DNA from: Actinomycetes bacterium
GTDB lineage: Bacteria > Actinomycetota > Acidimicrobiia > Acidimicrobiales > Ilumatobacteraceae
Reading direction: 5' to 3'
Assembly (NCBI GenBank): GCA_027491335.1
Contig: JAIXWJ010000074.1
Location: forward strand, 62,001-126,000
Length of the DNA stretch: 64,000 bases
In this document: piece by piece, positions 1 through 7,030 of the stretch
Numbering within the stretch: position 1 is the stretch's first letter
Layout of the letters: every line of letters starts with the position of its first letter
The notes under the pieces: generated by a model
The model's input: only the letters and a program-made list of their open reading frames with translations
What the model was told of the DNA's origin: nothing
Database searches by the model: none
Made by a program: the position numbers and the translations under genes

Positions 1-1573
1 CGGGGGCGACCAATTCGGCAACCGAGCGGGCCGCGGCCAAGGTGGCCTCGCGGTCGAACAACAGGCAACGAGTTCGGCGCACGAGAACGTCGTCGAGGGT
101 CGTGGCCATTTCATGGGTGACGGCATGTATGGCTTCGGCCCGCACGTAGGGCAGTCCGCTCACGAGCGGTTCGGCGAGGTTCGGTTGGGCGGCGATCATG
201 GCGCGAATCAGGTGGGCTTCGCTGCCGAAGCGGGATTCGAGATGCGCATCGAGTGACCCGTCGGTTCGCGGACGCATGGCACCGCGCAACTTCAGGCGCT
301 TCGTTCGACAGCGACCAACGCTCGTTCCCGAGAGCAACTCGAGGGCCGCGTCGACCGTGTCTTGGGCCATCTCGCGATACGTCGTGAGCTTTCCTCCGGT
401 GACCGTGATGATCCCGGACTCGCCGCGATGCACGAGATGTCGACGCGACAGATCGGCGGTGCGCGCGGCCTTTCCGCCCTGGCCGGTTCCGTCGGAAGCG
501 TTCACTTGTTTCACCAACGGGCGCAGTCCGGCCCACACGCCCGTCACGTCGTCGGCGGTGACTCCGGTGGTGACGCTGGCGTTGAGGGCCCGCAACACGT
601 AGTCGATGTCGTCCTTGGTGCATTGCGGATCGTCGACGGGTCCGCGGTAGTCGGTGTCGGTGGTTCCGACGTACGTGTGCGTGAAGGTTCCGTCGGGTCG
701 AGGACCCCACGGAACCACGAAGAGACTTCGCTTGTCCTTCGGAACCGGAATCACCACGGCGATGTCGTTGCGAACCTTCTCCCACGGCACCGTCACGTGC
801 ACGCCCTTGGCCGGACGAATGGTGTCGGGGTCGACACCGGTTTCGAATGTGCGGATCTCGTCGGTCCAGACGCCGGCGGCGTTGATCACCACCTTGGTGG
901 AAACGTCGAAACTCTCGCCGTCGCATCGAACCGACACGCCGTTCGCGCGCCCTGACGCGTCGCGCGTGATCGCGGTGACGGCGCAACGGTTCACGACGAC
1001 CGCGCCATGATCGGCGGCGGTGAATGCGACCGACAGACAGAGTCGAGCGTCGTCGGCTTGCGCGTCGTAGTAGATGTACGCCGACGCGAGACGTTGCGAG
1101 GGCATGGTGGGCATGTGAGCGAGTGCCTTCTTCTTTCGAAGGCGTCGGTGAATGCGGCCGATTCGCGCGCCACCGGTGATGTCGTACATCCACAGAGCGG
1201 ATCCGAGCGCGCGCGCGATCTTGCGCGACACCAATCCGTCCTTGGTGAGGATGGGAAGCATGAACGGCAACAACGACACCAGGTGCGGTGCGTTTCGACG
1301 AAGTCGTTGACGTTCGTGGAGTGCTTCGTACACCAAGCGAACCTCGCCCTGTTGCAGATAGCGCAGACCACCGTGCACCAACTTCGAGCTCTTCGATGAC
1401 GTACCCGACGCGAAGTCGTCGCGCTCGACCAACGCGGTGCGCAAACCGCGCGACGCGGCATCGAGTGCCACGCCCACACCCGTGATGCCGCCGCCGATGA
1501 CGATGACGTCGAAGCCACCCGATTTCAGGCGAGAGATCTGGTCGGAGCGCACGATCGAGGTGGGTCGGACCAT
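1..1573 (-). CDS. glpD: Aerobic glycerol-3-phosphate dehydrogenase, 3' end cut by window
   Basis: FAD-dependent, membrane-associated enzyme that oxidises glycerol-3-phosphate to dihydroxyacetone phosphate and passes electrons to quinones. The visible 524 residues start with a dinucleotide-binding motif (VIVIGGGITGVGVALDAASRG, a little after residue 20), followed by the family signatures FASGTSSKSSKLVHGGLRYL and VVINAAGVWTDEI, and FVVPWGPRPDGTFTHTYVGTTD written as separate blocks further on. GGKLTTYREMA lies near the end of the catalytic domain, and a C-terminal DAO_C-like part begins before the sequence runs off the left edge. The ATG at 1573 is chosen because the FAD motif follows at the normal distance. 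It is divergent from the Fur-type gene, with a G-run-rich spacer between them. Family assignment is firm; the C-terminus is not visible. Confidence 0.95.
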   Translation of the reverse strand, partial: MVRPTSIVRSDQISRLKSGGFDVIVIGGGITGVGVALDAASRGLRTALVERDDFASGTSSKSSKLVHGGLRYLQQGEVRLVYEALHERQRLRRNAPHLVSLLPFMLPILTKDGLVSRKIARALGSALWMYDITGGARIGRIHRRLRKKKALAHMPTMPSQRLASAYIYYDAQADDARLCLSVAFTAADHGAVVVNRCAVTAITRDASGRANGVSVRCDGESFDVSTKVVINAAGVWTDEIRTFETGVDPDTIRPAKGVHVTVPWEKVRNDIAVVIPVPKDKRSLFVVPWGPRPDGTFTHTYVGTTDTDYRGPVDDPQCTKDDIDYVLRALNASVTTGVTADDVTGVWAGLRPLVKQVNASDGTGQGGKAARTADLSRRHLVHRGESGIITVTGGKLTTYREMAQDTVDAALELLSGTSVGRCRTKRLKLRGAMRPRTDGSLDAHLESRFGSEAHLIRAMIAAQPNLAEPLVSGLPYVRAEAIHAVTHEMATTLDDVLVRRTRCLLFDREATLAAARSVAELVAP

Positions 1574-1603
1574 GCCCGCGACAGTACCCCCGACCGGCCC
1601 ACA

Positions 1604-1673
1604 GGGGAGAGGGGACCGGGGAGAGGGGTATAGGGGACGGGGGAGAGGGGTAGAGGGGACGGGGTTGGGGGTT
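1604..1673 (+). repeat. G-run repeat tract between glpD and fur-like gene
   Basis: About ten runs of four or five G separated by one to four bases (units such as GGGGAGA, GGGGACC, GGGGTATA). It sits in the only spacer shared by the divergent glpD and Fur-type genes. The pattern satisfies the usual G-quadruplex rule on the plus strand several times over. A function in transcription is inference. Confidence 0.7.
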
Positions 1674-1707
1674 GAGACCGATTTCACTCGGTGCTAGTTC
1701 GCACTCT

Positions 1708-1735
1708 TTGCAGATTGAGAAACGATGCGTCTATT
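1708..1735 (+). promoter_or_regulatory. Candidate promoter of the fur-like gene
   Basis: TTGCAG (1708-1713) and TCTATT (1730-1735) are 16 bases apart and end 9 bases before the GTG at 1745, which has no Shine-Dalgarno sequence. This suggests a leaderless transcript. The -10 match is weak, so this is tentative. Confidence 0.3.
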
Positions 1736-1744
1736 TTTCCCCTC

Positions 1745-2188
1745 GTGAAGTCTCCCGCCGAACTCACCGAGACCTTCCGGGCCAACGGGCTCAAGGTCAC
1801 TCCGCAGCGTCAGTTGCTGTTCGGGCTGATGCACGGCAACACCGTCCATCCCACGGCCGAGGCACTGTTCGCCGAGGCGAGCGCGCGAATGCCCGGAATC
1901 TCGCTGCGCACGGTGTACCAGACCCTCACCGATCTGGCGTCCATGGGCGAGCTTCGCCTCATCGACGTGGGCACCGGCGCCACGCGGTTCGATCCCAACA
2001 CCGACGACCATCATCACGTGGTGTGCTCGTCGTGCGGCGAGGTTCGTGACGTGTACGTCGCGGGCTCGGATCGATTGAAGGTGGACGGACTCGACGGCTT
2101 TCGGATCGAGGAAGCGTCGATTTTGTTCAGCGGGACGTGCGTCACTTGTGCGTCCGACACGGTTTCTCGAGCCTCGGCTCGGGGATAA
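1745..2188 (+). CDS. Fur/PerR-family transcriptional regulator
   Basis: 147-residue metal-dependent repressor of the Fur superfamily. An N-terminal winged helix (GLKVTPQRQLLFGLM; ISLRTVYQTLTDLASMGEL) is followed by a dimerisation domain with the metal ligands DDHHHVVCSSCGEV and a second CVTC pair near the C-terminus, so a structural Zn(Cys)4 site is expected. The GTG at 1745 is preferred because the family begins a few residues before the recognition helix; a start at 1691 would add an unrelated tail. It sits directly upstream of rubrerythrin, an Fe-S protein and DUF3501, which favours a PerR-like peroxide-sensing role over iron uptake control. Sensing specificity cannot be decided from the sequence alone. 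Confidence 0.9.
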   Translation: MKSPAELTETFRANGLKVTPQRQLLFGLMHGNTVHPTAEALFAEASARMPGISLRTVYQTLTDLASMGELRLIDVGTGATRFDPNTDDHHHVVCSSCGEVRDVYVAGSDRLKVDGLDGFRIEEASILFSGTCVTCASDTVSRASARG

Positions 2189-2223
2189 GCAAGAAAACCC
2201 ACCAACCCGAAAGAGAGAATGTC

Positions 2224-2637
2224 ATGAGCCTCCACGGCACCAAGACACATGAAAACCTGAAGGAGGCGTTCGCCGGCGAGAGCCAGGCCAACCGCCGCTA
2301 CCTCTGGTTCGCCCAGAAGGCCGATGTCGAGGGTTACCCCGACGCCGCCGCGCTGTTCCGTTCGGTCGCCGAAGGCGAGACCGGTCACGCTCACGGCCAC
2401 CTGGAGTACCTCGCCGAGGTCGGCGACCCCGCGTCGGGCGAGCCCATCGGTGACACCGAGGCCAACTTCAAGGCGTCGATCGCCGGCGAGACCTACGAGT
2501 ACACCCAGATGTACCCCGGCTTCGCCAAGACCGCTCGCGAAGAGGGCTTCGCCGAGATCGCCGACTGGTTCGAGACTCTGGCTCGCGCCGAGAAGAGCCA
2601 CGCCGGCCGCTTTCAGCAGGGCCTCGAGGCTCTGTGA
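2224..2637 (+). CDS. Rubrerythrin-family diiron protein (short, no rubredoxin domain)
   Basis: 137-residue ferritin-like four-helix protein that probably reduces hydrogen peroxide or protects against oxygen. Carboxylate/histidine diiron ligands are visible as [13 protein letters not shown] near residue 15, [14 protein letters not shown] around 60, and [21 protein letters not shown] towards the end. The C-terminal rubredoxin Fe(Cys)4 domain of classical rubrerythrin is absent, so an external electron donor is needed; the Fe-S protein immediately downstream is the obvious candidate (inference). The ATG at 2224 is preceded by AAAGAGAG. The last bases of the gene are repeated just after the stop codon. 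Confidence 0.93.
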   Translation: MSLHGTKTHENLKEAFAGESQANRRYLWFAQKADVEGYPDAAALFRSVAEGETGHAHGHLEYLAEVGDPASGEPIGDTEANFKASIAGETYEYTQMYPGFAKTAREEGFAEIADWFETLARAEKSHAGRFQQGLEAL

Positions 2638-2687
2638 GTTTCAGAGCTGAGGGGCCCGGTTTCGGGAGTCTCGAGGCTCTGTGAGTT
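2623..2687 (+). repeat. 18-bp direct repeat spanning the rubrerythrin stop codon
   Basis: The 18-mer CTCGAGGCTCTGTGAGTT at 2623-2640, which contains the rubrerythrin stop codon, recurs perfectly at 2670-2687, 47 bases downstream. This looks like a local duplication of the gene end. Confidence 0.85.
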
Positions 2688-2718
2688 GAGGGCCCACAAG
2701 CCCGTAATGATTGACGTC

Positions 2719-2748
2719 GGGTGGTCGCCTCGAGCGAGGCGGCCACCC
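2719..2748 (+). other. Strong RNA hairpin before the Fe-S protein gene
   Basis: A 13-base arm GGGTGGTCGCCTC, loop GAGC, and arm GAGGCGGCCACCC pair along their full length with one G-U pair. It ends 23 bases before the ATG at 2772 and is not followed by a T-run, so it is more likely an mRNA processing, stability or attenuation element than a terminator. Confidence 0.6.
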
Positions 2749-2771
2749 GAGTCGACAGCAAGGAACCCCCG

Positions 2772-4076
2772 ATGACCATTACCTACGATCCCAAGCATCC
2801 GAAGTACCTCGACGAGAAGGACGTTCGCGACGAACTCACGCGCGTGTACGACCTCTGTCACGGATGCCGTCTGTGCTTCAAGTTCTGCACGTCGTTCCCG
2901 ACGTTGTTCGACTTCATCGATCAGCACGACGACCAGGACGCGGGCAAGTTGACCGTGGCACAGCAGGACCAGGTCATCGACGAGTGCTTCCAGTGCAAGC
3001 TCTGTTACATCAACTGTCCGTACATCCCCGGACAAAGCGAGTGGGAACTCGACTTCCCGCGCCTCATGTTGCGCGCCGACGCCATGCGCCACGCCAACAA
3101 GCAAGTCTCTTTGCGAGATCGCGTCACCACCAACGTCATGGGTCGCACCGACCTTCTGGGCAAGGTGGCCACCAAGACCGCTCCGGTCATGAACAAGATG
3201 ATGGGTGCCAAGCCCGGATCACTCGTTCGCAAAGCCATCGAGGTCACCGCCGGCGTGTCCGGTGAGCGCGTGTTGCCGCCCTTCGCCAAGCAGCGATTCA
3301 CCACGTGGTTCAAGCGTCGCCCCAAGTTGCGCATCGGCAAGCGCCAGGGTCGCGTTGCGGTGTTCCCCACGTGTTTGGTGGAGTACCAAGCTCCCGGTAT
3401 CGGTCACGACCTCGTGAAGGTCTACGAGCGCAACGGTGTCGAGTGCACTTTGGCCGACACCACGCAGTGTTGTGGCGCGCCTTTCCTGCACAGCGGTGAC
3501 ATCGAGAGTTTCACCAAGATCGCCGAGAAGAACGTGGCCGCTCTGGCCAACACGGTGCGCAAGGGCAACGACATCGTGGTTCCGCAGCCCACCTGTGGAT
3601 ACGTGCTGAAGAAGGACTATCTCGACTACGTGGGTGGTCCCGACGCCCAGCTCGTGGCCGAGCACACCTACGACGCCAGCGAGTACCTCATCAAACTGCA
3701 CAAGGCCGAGGGAACGTCGCTCGACACCGAGTTCACCGGTGACATTCCCGAGACGATCACGTACCACACTCCGTGTCACTTGCGAGCGCAGAACATCGGC
3801 TTGAAGAGCCGAGACCTGATGAAGCTGACGGGCGCCAAGATCAAGTTGGTGCAGCAGTGTTCGGGCATCGACGGCATGTGGGGTCTGCGCGCCGAGAACG
3901 CCGAGTTGTCCATCCCGATCGGACGCAAGTTGGGCGACGAGATCATCAAGGCCGCTGGCGACGTGGTCACCGGCGACTGTCACCTCGCCAACGGCGCCAT
4001 CAACGAGCAGACGGGCCAGATCTCCTTGCACCCGTTGCAGGTGGTGGCTCGCGCCTACGGAATCCCCGAAGAGTGA
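2772..4076 (+). CDS. Iron-sulfur oxidoreductase with two CCG domains (GlpC/HdrD-like)
   Basis: 434-residue soluble electron-transfer protein. Two 4Fe-4S motifs lie in the N-terminal quarter (CHGCRLCFKFC and CFQCKLCYINC). Two cysteine-rich CCG domains follow: CLVEYQAPG with TTQCCGAPF and PTCGYV, then TPCHLRAQN with QQCSGIDG, matching HdrB/HdrD and GlpC C-terminal halves. It sits between rubrerythrin and DUF3501, a widely conserved trio, so it may pass electrons to rubrerythrin; this is inference. The ATG at 2772 follows AAGGAACCCCCG, and an in-frame start at 2721 would run through the upstream hairpin. It is not itself a glycerol-3-phosphate dehydrogenase. Confidence 0.88.
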   Translation: MTITYDPKHPKYLDEKDVRDELTRVYDLCHGCRLCFKFCTSFPTLFDFIDQHDDQDAGKLTVAQQDQVIDECFQCKLCYINCPYIPGQSEWELDFPRLMLRADAMRHANKQVSLRDRVTTNVMGRTDLLGKVATKTAPVMNKMMGAKPGSLVRKAIEVTAGVSGERVLPPFAKQRFTTWFKRRPKLRIGKRQGRVAVFPTCLVEYQAPGIGHDLVKVYERNGVECTLADTTQCCGAPFLHSGDIESFTKIAEKNVAALANTVRKGNDIVVPQPTCGYVLKKDYLDYVGGPDAQLVAEHTYDASEYLIKLHKAEGTSLDTEFTGDIPETITYHTPCHLRAQNIGLKSRDLMKLTGAKIKLVQQCSGIDGMWGLRAENAELSIPIGRKLGDEIIKAAGDVVTGDCHLANGAINEQTGQISLHPLQVVARAYGIPEE

Positions 4077-4109
4077 CCACCGAAGATTGAACAGAGGAGG
4101 AAGCAACAC

Positions 4110-4712
4110 ATGAACACCATCACCCCCCGCAAGCTCACCCTCGACGACATCGCCGACGTGCGCGCCTACGAACGCGAGCGCGAGGCCTTCAAGGCCAAGG
4201 TCATCGCGATGAAGCAGCGTCGTCGCTTGGCGCTCGGACCGTTCGTGTCCGTCGTCTTCGAGAACCGAGACACGATTCGTCATCAGATTCAGGAGATGGC
4301 GCGCGTCGAGCGTCTGGCCACCGACGAGGAGATTCAGACCGAGCTCGACATCTACAACCCGATGATCCCCGAGGCCGGTCAGTTGTGCGCCACCTTGTTC
4401 ATCGAACTCACCTCCGATGATCAGATGCGCGAGTGGTTGCCCAAATTGGTGGGCATCGAGTCGTCGTTGGTGTTCCGTCTTCCCGGCGGTCGCACGGTGC
4501 GCGCCATCACCGAGGCCCAACACGCCAGTCAGCTCACCCGCGAGACCATCACGGCGGCGGTGCATTACGTGCAGTTCCAGTTCTCCCCGGAGGACGTCAA
4601 CGCGCTCGATGCCGGTGAGACCGTCTTCGCCTGCGACCACCCGTCGTATCTCGAGGAGATCACCCTCAGCGATGCGAACCGCGAGGAGTTCTTGAGCGAT
4701 CTGCTGCCCTGA
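4110..4712 (+). CDS. DUF3501 family protein
   Basis: 200-residue protein of the DUF3501 family, whose biochemical role is unknown. The start MNTITPRKLTLDDIADV and internal blocks such as RRRLALGPFVSVVFENRDTI and DEIQTELDIYNPMIPE (seen here as EEIQTELDIYNPMIPE) are characteristic. An AGAGGAGGAA ribosome-binding site precedes the ATG at 4110. It follows the Fe-S protein by 33 bases and is probably co-transcribed with it and rubrerythrin. It has no signal peptide, no membrane segment and very few cysteines (only two). Confidence 0.88.
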   Translation: MNTITPRKLTLDDIADVRAYEREREAFKAKVIAMKQRRRLALGPFVSVVFENRDTIRHQIQEMARVERLATDEEIQTELDIYNPMIPEAGQLCATLFIELTSDDQMREWLPKLVGIESSLVFRLPGGRTVRAITEAQHASQLTRETITAAVHYVQFQFSPEDVNALDAGETVFACDHPSYLEEITLSDANREEFLSDLLP

Positions 4713-4801
4713 GAGGCAGGTCAGGGCCACTTTTTCCACGACCTCTTCACAAAAGCACGACCTCGTCCTAGTGTCCGCCACGGGGAAAGTGCGTGGGGGA
4801 A

Positions 4802-5038
4802 ATGGCGAGCGAAGTGATCTGGCGGAACTTGGGGGCATGTCGGGGTCTGGACCCCGAGGTGTTCTTCCCGGAGACCGACGACGAGGCCGTGGTGGCCAAG
4901 AACATCTGCGAGGGTTGCGACGTGCGCGTGGCGTGTCTCGAACACGCGTTGGCCAGTCGCGAAAAGGTGGGCGTGTGGGGTGGCGCCACCGAACGCGAAC
5001 GGCGGCGCATGGTGCGGCAACGTCGTCGCACGGCCTGA
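4802..5038 (+). CDS. WhiB-family Fe-S transcription factor
   Basis: 78-residue actinobacterial 4Fe-4S regulator that works with the primary sigma factor. The four cluster cysteines are present as ACRG near residue 14 and CEGCDVRVAC around 38-47. The GVWGG turn follows, then a basic C-terminal tail (ERERRRMVRQRRR) for DNA contact. The start could also be the GTG at 4793, three codons earlier. It is a stand-alone gene between DUF3501 and trpD. Its nearness to oxidative-stress genes fits redox sensing, but the WhiB subclass cannot be assigned. Confidence 0.93.
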   Translation: MASEVIWRNLGACRGLDPEVFFPETDDEAVVAKNICEGCDVRVACLEHALASREKVGVWGGATERERRRMVRQRRRTA

Positions 5039-5055
5039 CAATCCCCTCCGGTGCC

Positions 5056-5076
5056 GCGAGCGAGGCTCGCTAGCCT
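5056..5076 (+). promoter_or_regulatory. Inverted repeat plus -10 box upstream of trpD
   Basis: A perfect 6-base inverted repeat GCGAGC-GAG-GCTCGC (5056-5070) directly abuts TAGCCT (5071-5076), which lies 9 bases before the trpD ATG. The repeat could be an operator over the promoter spacer or the end of the whiB transcript. Confidence 0.35.
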
Positions 5077-5085
5077 GACCGCTTC

Positions 5086-6156
5086 ATGGACGAGACACCC
5101 TCTTTGGACGCCATCGGTGGCTGGCCCGCATTGTTGTCGTCTTTGCTCGAACGCAACGATCTTCCCGCCAGTCACGCTCGCGCGGCCATGACCACGATTC
5201 TCGAGGGTGACGCGACGGCGGCGCAGTTGATCGGATTCATCGTGGCGCTGCGCGCCAAGGGCGAGACGCCCGAGGAGTTGTCCGGACTGTTGGACGCGGT
5301 GTTGGACGCCGCCACCATCGTGCCGCTCGAGGATTCGGTGCGCGAACGAGCCATCGACATCGTCGGCACCGGTGGTGATCGCAGTCATTCGGTGAACGTC
5401 AGCACCATGTCGGCCATCGTGGTGGCCGGTGCGGGGGTGCCGGTGTGCAAACACGGCGCGCGTGCCGCGTCGTCGCAATGCGGAACGGCCGACGTGTTGG
5501 AGGCCCTCGGAGTGGTGGTGGAATTGTCGCCCGAGGGCGTGAAGCGTTGCGTCGAACGCGTGGGCATGGGGTTCTGCCTGGCGGCGCGCTACCACCCGGC
5601 CTTTCGTTTCGCCGCGCCGGCCCGACGCGAGATCGGGATTCCCACCGTGTTCAACCTGCTCGGACCGATGGCCAATCCCGGTCGTGTGAGGCGCCAACTC
5701 ATTGGTGTGGCCAACCCGTTGGTGGCCGATCGCATGTTGGCGTCGTTGCGTCTGCACGGGTCGGTGTCGTCGTGGGTGGTTCACGGCGGAGGTCTGGACG
5801 AATTGACGACCACGGGCACGTCCACCGTCCTCGAGTTGCGCGGGGGAGCGGTGCGCAGTTTCGTCGTGGATCCGGTGTCGCTCGGATTGGCTCCGGCGAT
5901 CATGGACGAGTTGGTCGGCGGCACGCCCGATCACAACGCCGATGTCGTGCGCCGACTACTCGACGGTGAGCAAGGTCCCGTGCGCAACATCGTGTTGCTG
6001 AACGCCGCCGCTGGTCTGATGGTGGCCGACGCGGTCACCAGCTTGGAGGACGGTCTACGGCGCGCGGCGGAGTCGATCGATTCCGGTGCGGCGCGATCGG
6101 TGCTGGAGGGCCTGGTCGCCGAGTCTCGCGCTGCTCTGGCCGACTGTGGTGCGTGA
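5086..6156 (+). CDS. trpD: Anthranilate phosphoribosyltransferase
   Basis: 356-residue enzyme of tryptophan synthesis that joins anthranilate to PRPP. The family landmarks are an N-terminal helical domain (LIGFIVALRAKGETPEEL), the PRPP-binding DIVGTGGDRSHSVNVST, VCKHGARAASSQCGTADVLEALG, FNLLGPMANP, and VVHGGGLDEL with a TTTGTSTV block. Its length matches the family. It is isolated from other trp genes here. The ATG at 5086 has a TAGCCT box 9 bases upstream and no clear ribosome-binding site, suggesting leaderless translation. Its 3' end overlaps the start of the homoserine kinase gene. Confidence 0.96.
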   Translation: MDETPSLDAIGGWPALLSSLLERNDLPASHARAAMTTILEGDATAAQLIGFIVALRAKGETPEELSGLLDAVLDAATIVPLEDSVRERAIDIVGTGGDRSHSVNVSTMSAIVVAGAGVPVCKHGARAASSQCGTADVLEALGVVVELSPEGVKRCVERVGMGFCLAARYHPAFRFAAPARREIGIPTVFNLLGPMANPGRVRRQLIGVANPLVADRMLASLRLHGSVSSWVVHGGGLDELTTTGTSTVLELRGGAVRSFVVDPVSLGLAPAIMDELVGGTPDHNADVVRRLLDGEQGPVRNIVLLNAAAGLMVADAVTSLEDGLRRAAESIDSGAARSVLEGLVAESRAALADCGA

Positions 6157-7030
6157 ACTCGCGGGGCCGGCCGTCGTCGTCCCCGGATCATCGGCGAATC
6201 TCGGTCCGGGATTCGACGTGCTGGCCATGGCGGTCGGAGTTCATGTTCGCATGGGTGTGGGCCCGAGAATTGCTCCGGGGTCCGATGTCGACGAGTTGTC
6301 GGACAAGCATCCGGCGCGGGTCGCTTTCCTCTCGGCTGGTGGTCGGGGTGACGTGTGGTTCGAGAGCAACATCCCGTCGGGTCGGGGTCTGGGCTTCTCG
6401 GGTGCGGCGATCGTGGCCGGAACCATCGTGGGGATGATCTCGCGAGAGAACGTGGGGGCACCCGACGTGGACGCGTTCATCGATCGTCATCGCGACGAGA
6501 TCTTGGATCGAGCCGCCACCATCGAGGGGCACCCCGACAACGTCGCGGCCAGCCTTCACGGAGGCGTCATCGCCGTCGCGGATCGCACGGTGATCGATCT
6601 GCCGGTTGGGTTCGATGCCCGCCTCGCGGTGTGGGTGCCCGCATCGAGTACCTCCACCGCGAAGAGTCGCGCCACGCTGGGTCGCACCGTCGATCGCGAC
6701 GATGCCGTCTTCAATCTGGGTCGAGTGCTGTTGTTCGCCGAGGGTCTGCGATCCGGGGATCGTCGTTTGCTGCGACTCGGCACGAACGACCGATTGCACC
6801 AGGACGCTCGGCTCGCCGCGGCCCCACGATCCAAAGCCGCACTGCACGCCTTCGAGGAATCCGGAGCCATCGCCGTCTGGCTGTCGGGCTCGGGGCCGAG
6901 CGTGGCCGCGCTGTCCACCGTCGATGAATCCTCGGTTGTGGTCGAGAGGGTGCGCGAAGCAATGGGTAACGACGACGGTCGCGTGATGGAGTTGACGATC
7001 GACGCGTCGGGAGCCCGTCAGGCCACCTGA
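6149..7030 (+). CDS. thrB: Homoserine kinase (GHMP kinase family)
   Basis: About 293 residues; phosphorylates homoserine in threonine synthesis. GHMP motifs: PGSSANLGPGFDVLAMAV at the N-terminus, the ATP loop PSGRGLGFSGAAIVAGT near residue 73, EGHPDNVAASLHGGV, and the C-terminal glycine-rich SGSGPSVAALS. The ATP loop is slightly unusual (GLGFSGAA instead of GLGSSAA), so another GHMP substrate is not fully excluded. The gene begins at one of two adjacent GTG codons (6146 or 6149) inside the end of trpD, implying translational coupling. Its 3' end overlaps the convergent exonuclease gene by 13 bases. Confidence 0.85.
   Translation: MRELAGPAVVVPGSSANLGPGFDVLAMAVGVHVRMGVGPRIAPGSDVDELSDKHPARVAFLSAGGRGDVWFESNIPSGRGLGFSGAAIVAGTIVGMISRENVGAPDVDAFIDRHRDEILDRAATIEGHPDNVAASLHGGVIAVADRTVIDLPVGFDARLAVWVPASSTSTAKSRATLGRTVDRDDAVFNLGRVLLFAEGLRSGDRRLLRLGTNDRLHQDARLAAAPRSKAALHAFEESGAIAVWLSGSGPSVAALSTVDESSVVVERVREAMGNDDGRVMELTIDASGARQAT

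Noticed and set aside
3219-4838. 539-residue open frame on the minus strand across the Fe-S and DUF3501 genes
   Set aside because: It is antisense to two well-recognised families, has no family-like motifs, and arises from the high GC at third codon positions.
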